A stretch of DNA of 18,090 bases from UBA1562 sp041653955 (GTDB lineage Bacteria; Omnitrophota; Gorgyraeia; Gygaellales; Profunditerraquicolaceae): contig JBAZEH010000029.1 of the NCBI GenBank assembly GCA_041653955.1, forward strand, positions 1 to 18,090. The letters run 5' to 3'. Of the stretch, positions 12,404-18,090 are shown piece after piece (position 1 is the stretch's first letter; each line of letters starts with the position of its first letter). The position numbers and the translations under genes are program-made. The notes beneath the pieces were generated by a model. That model was not told the DNA's origin, ran no database searches, and saw only the letters and a program-made list of their open reading frames with translations.

Positions 12404-14734
12404 TTAAAAACCGTGGCTCATGCTGAAGTGGAATTTACCGCTGCCTATTGAGTCGTTACCGGGTTCTTTGTTCAAAGGGATGCCGTAATCCAGCATTATG
12501 GGGCCGATGGGGGTTTTGATCCTTACTCCAAATCCGACGCCTGATTTTAAACCGCCTTTGCCTAAACCGCTAACTTTTTCCCAGACATCTCCGACATCAT
12601 AAAAAGCAACCAGCTTGAGGAAGCTGAATGCGGGGTACAGGTATTCCAGGTTGCCGATCAGCAGGGCTTCGCCTCCCAACGGGTCTTTTGATGAAGAGTC
12701 TATAGGGCCAAGCTTCCTCTCATGATAACCCCTGATCGTATAGGCGCCGCCGGCAAAAAACCTTTCATATATCGGGACGCGTTCTGAATCGCCATACGGC
12801 TTAGTAAGCCCTAAACGCCCCCTCGCTTCCAGCGTAGAGCCCCTGAACATAGGGAAAAAGTGCGATGCGCGGCCAAAGAACTTCCAGAAATCCTTAGTCC
12901 CTGCCAAAGGCCCGCCCGCGGCTTCTATTGAACCGCTTAAAATATTACCCCTTGTCGGGTCAAATACATTATTCCTGGTATCGTAAGTAAGGGAGAACTG
13001 CAGGCTGCTTATGGTATTGCTGCCATACTCGCTCTGCAGGTCGGCGCTGGCATTTTCCGTTATATCTCCGATCTTGATCCTGTCGTGGCGGTACATGAGG
13101 TCGGCCCTGAGGTATTCGGATAATTCCTTTCCCAGGCGTATATCCCCTCCTACCGTATCCTCATCGTAACCGTATCCTATATCCTCTTCCCTCTTATGCA
13201 CTCGCTTATACGCGTCAAATCCAAAAGAAACCGGGTAATCAAATAACCACGGTTCGGTAAAGCTCAGGTCAAAGCTGTTGCTGAAACTGCCTATTGAAGC
13301 GCGGACTTTCAGGTCCTGGCCATCTCCGGTAAAATAAGGGAAGTTCCTCCAGTCAAAATTCTTCTGTTCAATCTCTACAAAACCTACCAGTTTCTCCACG
13401 CTTGAATATCCGCCGCCGAAACTGAAAGCTCCCGTCTTGGATTCCTTTACCTCAACTACCAGGTCCTTCTTCTCGGGTACGGCGGTATCCTCCGTATCAT
13501 ATTTTACCTCTTCAAAGAAACCAAGGTTCTGCAGCCTCTCTTTGCTGCGTTTCAGTTTCTCGCCGTCAAACCTGTCCCCGGGCCTTAGCCTCATCTCCCT
13601 GCGTACGACTATATCCTTTGTCTTGACATTGCCTCTAACTTTGATCTTATCCACATACGCGACCTCATGCTCGGCGATATTATATACTATATCTATGCGC
13701 CCGGTGTAGGAGTTCAGGGCGGTAGCCTCCTGCACCTGGGCCGATATATAACCGCGGTCAAAATAAAGGGCCTGTATATTCATCCCGTCCTGAGAAAGCG
13801 CCTCTTCGCTGAAGACCTTGCCCGGGACGCACTCCTTCAACGCGGACAGTATATCCTTTTCAGGGATATCCTTGTTCCCCTGTATAGCTATATTTCCGAC
13901 CAGGTATTTCTTACCTTCATTTATCCGTATAGTAATATATAAAAAGTATGGCTTCTTGGCATCCGGTTTGATCTCATATTCAACCGCCACGTCCGTAAAA
14001 CCTTCCCTGCGGTAGAAAGATTTTATACGCTCCATATCCTCCGATAATACGTCATCTTTCAACACCCCGGCGTTAAAGAACCACGCGCGCCTGGTCTTGA
14101 TCAACTTCAATATGCGTTTGGCCGGAAAGTTCTTGCTTCCCTCTATTATGATATTCCTTATCCGCAGCCTTTTGCCCTCTACCACGCTGAATTCTACCCT
14201 CACCTTACCGGTATCTTTATCGGTATCCACCCTGTAGACTATCTGGGCTTCGCTATAGCCTATCTTTTCGTATAATTTCTTGATCGCGGCTGTATCTTCG
14301 GCGAGATTAGGATAATCAAGGTATTGCCCCTCCTTTGATTTCAGGGTATCCTTGAGTTTTTCCTCCCTCATTTTCAGGCGGTTAACCCCCGAAAAAGCTA
14401 TCTTCGCGATTATAGGCCTTTCCGCGACGGTAATTATAATCTTCAGTCCGTTTTTATAATCTTCGCTGTCAATCTTTATATCGCTGAAATACCCCAGCAG
14501 GTAAAGGCGCTTGAGGTCATCGCTTATCACAGTCTCCTGGTAAGGGCTGCCTACCCTGGTCTTTATCTTGGATATAACAGTATTAGTGCTTATGCTTTTA
14601 TTGCCCTTTATCTCTATGGCGGTGACTAATTTAGCGGAAGGCGCCTCCTGGTCATCGGCACGCACCTGCACAAGGCCCATAGCCTGAAAGGCGATAAGGG
14701 AAATTATCAATATCGGGAGTATTTTTCGCTTCAT
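12404..14734 (-). CDS. bamA: outer membrane protein assembly factor BamA
   Basis: This 776-aa BamA has a signal peptide (about 1-26, ending VRA). Five POTRA domains follow at about 36-105, 107-187, 189-268, 275-354 and 357-431. The 16-strand Omp85 barrel runs from about 435 to the C-terminal Phe776. The barrel holds the IRGY motif (667-670) that seats the lid loop. It inserts beta-barrel proteins into the outer membrane. The ATG at 14734 is fixed by the signal peptide; no ribosome site precedes it and a promoter lies only 9 nt away, so the mRNA is expected to be nearly leaderless. It is the first gene of the envelope operon. Confidence 0.96.
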   Translation of the reverse strand: MKRKILPILIISLIAFQAMGLVQVRADDQEAPSAKLVTAIEIKGNKSISTNTVISKIKTRVGSPYQETVISDDLKRLYLLGYFSDIKIDSEDYKNGLKIIITVAERPIIAKIAFSGVNRLKMREEKLKDTLKSKEGQYLDYPNLAEDTAAIKKLYEKIGYSEAQIVYRVDTDKDTGKVRVEFSVVEGKRLRIRNIIIEGSKNFPAKRILKLIKTRRAWFFNAGVLKDDVLSEDMERIKSFYRREGFTDVAVEYEIKPDAKKPYFLYITIRINEGKKYLVGNIAIQGNKDIPEKDILSALKECVPGKVFSEEALSQDGMNIQALYFDRGYISAQVQEATALNSYTGRIDIVYNIAEHEVAYVDKIKVRGNVKTKDIVVRREMRLRPGDRFDGEKLKRSKERLQNLGFFEEVKYDTEDTAVPEKKDLVVEVKESKTGAFSFGGGYSSVEKLVGFVEIEQKNFDWRNFPYFTGDGQDLKVRASIGSFSNSFDLSFTEPWLFDYPVSFGFDAYKRVHKREEDIGYGYDEDTVGGDIRLGKELSEYLRADLMYRHDRIKIGDITENASADLQSEYGSNTISSLQFSLTYDTRNNVFDPTRGNILSGSIEAAGGPLAGTKDFWKFFGRASHFFPMFRGSTLEARGRLGLTKPYGDSERVPIYERFFAGGAYTIRGYHERKLGPIDSSSKDPLGGEALLIGNLEYLYPAFSFLKLVAFYDVGDVWEKVSGLGKGGLKSGVGFGVRIKTPIGPIMLDYGIPLNKEPGNDSIGSGKFHFSMSHGF

Positions 14735-14743
14735 AATGCTATT

Positions 14744-14772
14744 ATTATAAGAGATTTATCACGTTAAATCAA
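14744..14772 (-). promoter_or_regulatory. strong sigma70-like promoter of the bamA-lpxI operon
   Basis: On the minus strand TTGATT (14772-14767) and a perfect TATAAT (14749-14744) are separated by exactly 17 nt, in the 52-nt gap between dnaB and bamA. The usual distance puts the start site near A14737, only 3 nt before the bamA ATG. An inverted repeat GATTTA-6 nt-TAAATC (14770-14753) overlaps the -35 box and spacer and could bind a regulator. Confidence 0.7.
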
Positions 14773-14786
14773 CAAATAAAAAATCT

Positions 14787-16127
14787 TTATATCTCTTCTA
14801 TCCTGGCGAGGTTTTCAAACCTCGTATATTCCTTGATAAAACTTAGTTTAATCGAACCTACCGGGCCGTTACGCTGCTTGGCTATGATCACTTCTGCTAT
14901 GCCCTCATTATCAGGGCCCGGCTTATAATATTCTTCCCTTAATATCAATACTACTACGTCGGCATCCTGCTCTATCGCTCCGGATTCTCTCAAGTCAGAT
15001 AGTTGCGGGCGATGGTCAGTGCGGGATTCTACAGCGCGGGATAACTGGCTTATCGCTATTATAGGCACGTTCAATTCGCGTGCCAGCGACTTTAAGGAAC
15101 GCGAGATATCCGATATCTCCTGCTGCCTGCTCTCCTCGCTTCCTGAACCGCGCATCAGCTGCATGTAATCCAGTATGATCAGTTTTATGTCGTGGTGCGC
15201 TTTTAAACGGCGCGCCTTGGCCCTTAACTCCATGACAGATATACCGGGCGAATCGTCTATGAATATCGGGGCCTCTGAAAGCTTCCCTGCCGCGGCTGTA
15301 AGGCGCGGCCAGTCAGAAGGAGAAAGATACCCTGTCCTTACCTTATGGGCATCGACCTTGGCATGGGAACAGAGCATCCTCTGGACCAGCTGCTCCTTTG
15401 ACATTTCAAGGCTGAAGAAAGCTATGGGTATCTTTTCGATCACTCCGGCGTATTCGGCCATACCCAGGGCAAGGGCGCTCTTTCCCATAGAGGGCCTTCC
15501 GGCAACTATGATAAGGTCTGAATCCTGCAAACCAGAAGTCTTATTGTCAAAATCTATATACCCGGTAGGCACACCCGTGACATGCGCCTTCTTCTGATAA
15601 AGCCTGTCAATATTCTCAATGCTATCCTTTACGATCTCCTTCAGGTGAGCGAAAGTGCCGTGTATCTTTCTATCGCGCACCTCAAATATGAATTTTTCGG
15701 CATTATCTACTACGTCATTTATATTGCCTTCACTCTCATAACAAAGGGAGATTATTTTGGTAGCGTTATTTATAAGTGCCCTTAGGGTATATTTTTCTTT
15801 TACGATGCCGACATAATGGTTTATATTGGCCGAGGTAGGGACGGAATTGACCAGCGCCGTCAGGAAGCTCGCTCCGCCCGTATCCTGCAGAGTGCCTTTC
15901 CTTTTCAGCTCATCGGTAAGCGTGATTATATCTACTGCCTTATTGGCATTATAAAGGTCCTGTATGCTTTCAAATATCCTGCGGTGGGAATCCTTGTAGA
16001 AGTGCTCCTTGTCCAGCGATTCTACGGCGGCGGCAATGGCATTCTCATCCAACAGCATAGAACCCAATACCGCCATCTCGGCTTCTATGTTCTGCGGCGG
16101 GAGCTTCTCTAACGCGAGTTCTGACAT
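14787..16127 (-). CDS. dnaB: replicative DNA helicase DnaB
   Basis: DnaB is the hexameric fork helicase. At 446 aa it has the usual length: N-terminal domain (about 8-110), linker, and RecA-like domain with Walker A GRPSMGKSA (210-218), Walker B LIILD (316-320), SQLSRAVESR (360-369) and the KQRNGP segment (417-422) with the arginine finger. No intein is present. It starts 3 nt after rplI and ends the ribosomal-protein/replication operon. Linkage of rpsF, ssb, rpsR, rplI and dnaB is common in bacteria. Confidence 0.98.
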   Translation of the reverse strand: MSELALEKLPPQNIEAEMAVLGSMLLDENAIAAAVESLDKEHFYKDSHRRIFESIQDLYNANKAVDIITLTDELKRKGTLQDTGGASFLTALVNSVPTSANINHYVGIVKEKYTLRALINNATKIISLCYESEGNINDVVDNAEKFIFEVRDRKIHGTFAHLKEIVKDSIENIDRLYQKKAHVTGVPTGYIDFDNKTSGLQDSDLIIVAGRPSMGKSALALGMAEYAGVIEKIPIAFFSLEMSKEQLVQRMLCSHAKVDAHKVRTGYLSPSDWPRLTAAAGKLSEAPIFIDDSPGISVMELRAKARRLKAHHDIKLIILDYMQLMRGSGSEESRQQEISDISRSLKSLARELNVPIIAISQLSRAVESRTDHRPQLSDLRESGAIEQDADVVVLILREEYYKPGPDNEGIAEVIIAKQRNGPVGSIKLSFIKEYTRFENLARIEEI

Positions 16128-16130
16128 ATT

Positions 16131-16574
16131 CTATTTTTTGACGATCCAAACCTTTATCTTCGCGGGGACTTCAGGATGCAGTTTTACCGGCACCTCGTAT
16201 ATGCCCAAGGCCTTTATAGGCTCATCCAGCGCGATCAGGTGCTTTTCTATATTCAGGCCTTCATCCGCAAGCGCGGCCGCTAATTCCTGCGCAGTGATAT
16301 TCGCGTAAAGCCTGTCCTCTTCGTGGGTCAGGACGGGTATGGTCAAAGAGAGGCGCGCGAGTTTTTCCCGCATCTCCTCGGCTTCACGCCGCGTCTTCTC
16401 AAGCTGCAGCGCCTTCCGCTCTTTATCCTGTTCCAGTTTCTTCAGGTTTGATGAGGTAACAGGCATACCCAATCCGTTGGGGATAAGGAAATTGCGCGCG
16501 AATCCATCCTTTACCTTCACGACCTGGCCTGCCTTACCTATTTTATCTATATCCTTGCTTAATATGACTTCCAT
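16131..16574 (-). CDS. rplI: 50S ribosomal protein bL9
   Basis: This 147-aa protein has the L9 N-terminal RNA-binding domain MEVILSKDIDKIGKAGQVV and the DGFARNFLIPNGLG signature (23-36). A long charged helix (about 43-75) and the C-terminal domain follow. It lies 1 nt after rpsR, with no clear ribosome site of its own, which suggests coupled translation. Confidence 0.98.
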   Translation of the reverse strand: MEVILSKDIDKIGKAGQVVKVKDGFARNFLIPNGLGMPVTSSNLKKLEQDKERKALQLEKTRREAEEMREKLARLSLTIPVLTHEEDRLYANITAQELAAALADEGLNIEKHLIALDEPIKALGIYEVPVKLHPEVPAKIKVWIVKK

Positions 16575-16575
16575 C

Positions 16576-16836
16576 TTATGAACGGGTGTAAGGCAAGAGC
16601 GATATAAACCTTGCTTTCTTGACCGCCTCCGCTACCATCCTCTGGTGCTTGGAGCAATTACCGGATATGCGCCTTGAGACTATCTTGCCTCTCTCTTTGA
16701 CAAAAGCCTCCAGCCTCTTGGCGTCTTTATAATCAAGGGATTTGACCTTATCCACGCATAAACGGCAGAATTTCTTCCTGACCGACATAAGGACATCGCG
16801 TTTTTTAACGACTCTCTTTGCTGGTTTAATTCTCAT
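16576..16836 (-). CDS. rpsR: 30S ribosomal protein bS18
   Basis: This is an 86-aa S18 with a basic N-terminal extension of about 15 residues. The core runs from KKFCRLC (21-27) through LDYKDAKRLEAFVKERGKI to the conserved end KHQRMVAEAVKKARFISLLPY. Three cysteines (two in CRLC and one in GNCSKH) suggest a metal-binding, so-called C+ form. The ATG overlaps the end of ssb by 11 nt and has GAGGAT before it. A later Met at 17 is an alternative start but has no better ribosome site. Confidence 0.96.
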   Translation of the reverse strand: MRIKPAKRVVKKRDVLMSVRKKFCRLCVDKVKSLDYKDAKRLEAFVKERGKIVSRRISGNCSKHQRMVAEAVKKARFISLLPYTRS

Positions 16837-17266
16837 TGGATTTATCCTCGCTTTCTTCTAACCATGATGTCTCGGTAGATTCCATTGATAGTTCCTGGCG
16901 CTGTTCATCCGGGCTCTCTGCCGCCGCTTTTCCGGGGGCCCCTCCGAGGAACTGCACACGCTCCGCCCTGACTTCAAGGACATTACGCTTCTGGCCGGAG
17001 TTATCCTCCCAGGAGCGCGATTGGAGCCTGCCTTCTATAAAAACCGAGCTTCCTTTATGCAGATACTGATTGCAGGTCTCTGCCTGCTTATTCCAGACTA
17101 CGACGGTAAGAAAACAGGCTTCATCCTTCCACTCCTGGTTCTTATCCTTGAATTTTCTGTTTACCGCGATCCTTAAATTTACGACAGCTGTCCCCTGCGG
17201 CGTATAGCGCAATTCCGGGTCTTTAGTAAGATTTCCGATCAATAATACTTTATTCAGATTAGCCAT
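16826..17266 (-). CDS. ssb: single-stranded DNA-binding protein
   Basis: This 146-aa SSB has an OB fold over about 1-108: LNKVLLIGNLTKDPELRYT (4-22), FLTVVVWNKQAE (52-63) and KGSSVFIEGRLQSRSW (71-86). A 38-residue acidic linker tail follows. The tail ends EESEDKSNEN and lacks the DDDIPF-like tip that normally recruits partner proteins. The ATG has GGGGGAA upstream. It overlaps rpsR by 11 nt. It coats single-stranded DNA at forks and during repair. Confidence 0.96.
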   Translation of the reverse strand: MANLNKVLLIGNLTKDPELRYTPQGTAVVNLRIAVNRKFKDKNQEWKDEACFLTVVVWNKQAETCNQYLHKGSSVFIEGRLQSRSWEDNSGQKRNVLEVRAERVQFLGGAPGKAAAESPDEQRQELSMESTETSWLEESEDKSNEN

Positions 17267-17282
17267 TGGATTCCCCCGTTAA

Positions 17283-17570
17283 CTACTCCAGCCTGGAAAT
17301 GAGGACTCTGAGTATATTCTCGTTCAATTTATATGCATGGTCTATAGATACTATGCTCTGCGTCGGAGCGGAAAAATGCAAAAGATAGTATATACCCTCC
17401 TGGTATCTCTTGATCGGAAAATACAGCTTCCTCTTTTCCGACCAGACGGAGCCTTCGGATACGCTGCCGTTATTCTTGGCCACGGCATTCGCTATCTGCT
17501 CAAAGAGCGCCTTCTTATCGTCCTCGGATATGTCGGGTTTGATAATAAACATCGCTTCATATTTCTTCAT
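17283..17570 (-). CDS. rpsF: 30S ribosomal protein bS6
   Basis: This 95-aa protein is typical for S6: KKYEAMFIIKPDI at the N-terminus, then a KRKLYFPIKRYQEGIYYLLHF stretch in the middle (about residues 46-66), then the conserved NILRVLISRLE end. S6 pairs with S18 on the small subunit platform. The ATG is preceded by AAAGGGAA, 16 nt after the pth stop codon. Confidence 0.97.
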   Translation of the reverse strand: MKKYEAMFIIKPDISEDDKKALFEQIANAVAKNNGSVSEGSVWSEKRKLYFPIKRYQEGIYYLLHFSAPTQSIVSIDHAYKLNENILRVLISRLE

Positions 17571-17586
17571 GCTTTGTTCCCTTTCG

Positions 17587-18090
17587 CTAGTCTTTTTTAT
17601 TGCGCCGGTTAAAGATATTCATGCTCTCGGTTACGCCTTTCTTGGCCCATACCTTGCAACAGGAGCATGCTTCTGCTATTGTTTCTTTCAGTGCCTCTTT
17701 CTCTTTCTTGGAGAAATGCGAAAGCACAAAATCCGAGGTATCGCCCGCTCCTTTCCTCGGCGGCCTCCCTATACCTAAGCGCAGCCGCGCAAAATCCTGG
17801 CTGCCGAGAGAACGTATTATGGATTCCAGGCCTTTGTGCCCTCCGGAAGAACCATCCGGGCGTATCCTGACCGAACCGAATTCAAGGTCAAGGTCATCGC
17901 ATATAACCAACAGGTCTTCCGGTTCTATCCTGTATCTTTTTATTAACGCGCTTACAGCGATACCGGATAAATTCATAAAAGTGAGCGGCAGCGCGAAAAT
18001 GACGCTATTGCCTTCTATCTTGCCTTTCCCGCTTAACGAAAAAGCGTGATCGGATTTAAGGGCTACCTTATAGTTCCTGCCTAAGGCCTT
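17587..18090 (-). CDS. pth: peptidyl-tRNA hydrolase, N-terminus beyond the window
   Basis: The reading frame is open from the window edge to TAG at 17589-17587, giving 167 residues, so roughly the first 25-30 residues are missing. An internal ATG at 17976 is only the Met of TFMNLSG and is not the start. Pth frees tRNA from peptidyl-tRNA dropped by the ribosome. Seen here are FALPLTFMNLSG (Asn40 of the fragment, E. coli Asn68), ICDDLDLEFG (Asp65, E. coli Asp93) and SSGGHKGLESI. The spacing to E. coli Asn114 falls exactly on Lys86, so that residue is replaced. The catalytic His is off the window. It heads the rpsF operon by a 16-nt gap. Confidence 0.95.
   Translation of the reverse strand, partial: KALGRNYKVALKSDHAFSLSGKGKIEGNSVIFALPLTFMNLSGIAVSALIKRYRIEPEDLLVICDDLDLEFGSVRIRPDGSSGGHKGLESIIRSLGSQDFARLRLGIGRPPRKGAGDTSDFVLSHFSKKEKEALKETIAEACSCCKVWAKKGVTESMNIFNRRNKKD

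Noticed and set aside
16826..16836. Frameshift at the ssb/rpsR junction explaining the missing SSB tip
   Set aside because: The other frames near the end of ssb do not encode an acidic IPF/LPF-type tip, and the 11-nt overlap leaves both proteins intact.
17587..17976. Complete 129-aa gene starting at the ATG at 17976
   Set aside because: The frame continues upstream to the window edge with typical Pth sequence, so this ATG is an internal methionine and the gene is truncated only by the window.

Overview
This window is a densely packed bacterial chromosome segment. Every supportable gene lies on the minus strand, so the biology reads from base 18090 down to base 1. The organism has an outer membrane: the window holds BamA, a Skp-type chaperone and five lipid A steps (LpxD, a fused LpxC-FabZ, LpxA and LpxI). 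The fused LpxC-FabZ, LpxI rather than LpxH, a stand-alone glycogen-binding module and an RtcB/archease pair best fit an uncultured PVC-related or similar lineage such as Omnitrophota. That placement is an inference from gene content, not a proof. Base composition looks moderate (roughly half GC), apart from AT-rich islands around the tRNAs.

Region 1 (18090 to 14787) is a translation/replication operon: pth (5' end cut by the window edge), rpsF, ssb, rpsR, rplI and dnaB. Genes are separated by 1-16 nt or overlap. Region 2 (14772 to 7872) is an envelope biogenesis operon: a strong sigma70-like promoter, then bamA, skp, lpxD, lpxC-fabZ, lpxA and lpxI. The promoter sits so close to the bamA start codon that the transcript should be nearly leaderless. 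Region 3 (7805 to 6673) has a small free-standing CBM48-like protein, a 137-nt gap with a long-range inverted repeat, and a COG0731-type radical SAM protein.

Region 4 (6671 to 122) interleaves five tRNA genes with protein genes on the same strand: tRNA-Arg(TCG), tRNA-Lys(CTT), archease, rtcB, serS, an unknown membrane protein, tRNA-Ser(TGA), two tandem paralogous small membrane proteins, tRNA-Ser(CGA), an NCS2/AzgA-type purine permease and tRNA-Ser(GGA). Three serine isoacceptors share the neighbourhood with seryl-tRNA synthetase and with the RNA ligase system RtcB/archease, which gives a tRNA supply, charging and repair theme. Spacings of 1-16 nt between several tRNAs and coding regions imply mixed tRNA-mRNA transcripts matured by tRNA processing. 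The last 121 bases hold at most the start of an unrecognised gene.

Most genes are well-known families. The least explained items are the tandem membrane proteins between serine tRNAs, the 232-aa membrane protein overlapping serS, the structured gaps at 210-284 and 7426-7514, and the near-leaderless bamA promoter. No gap without a gene exceeds about 140 bases. I saw no CRISPR array, insertion sequence or rRNA gene.
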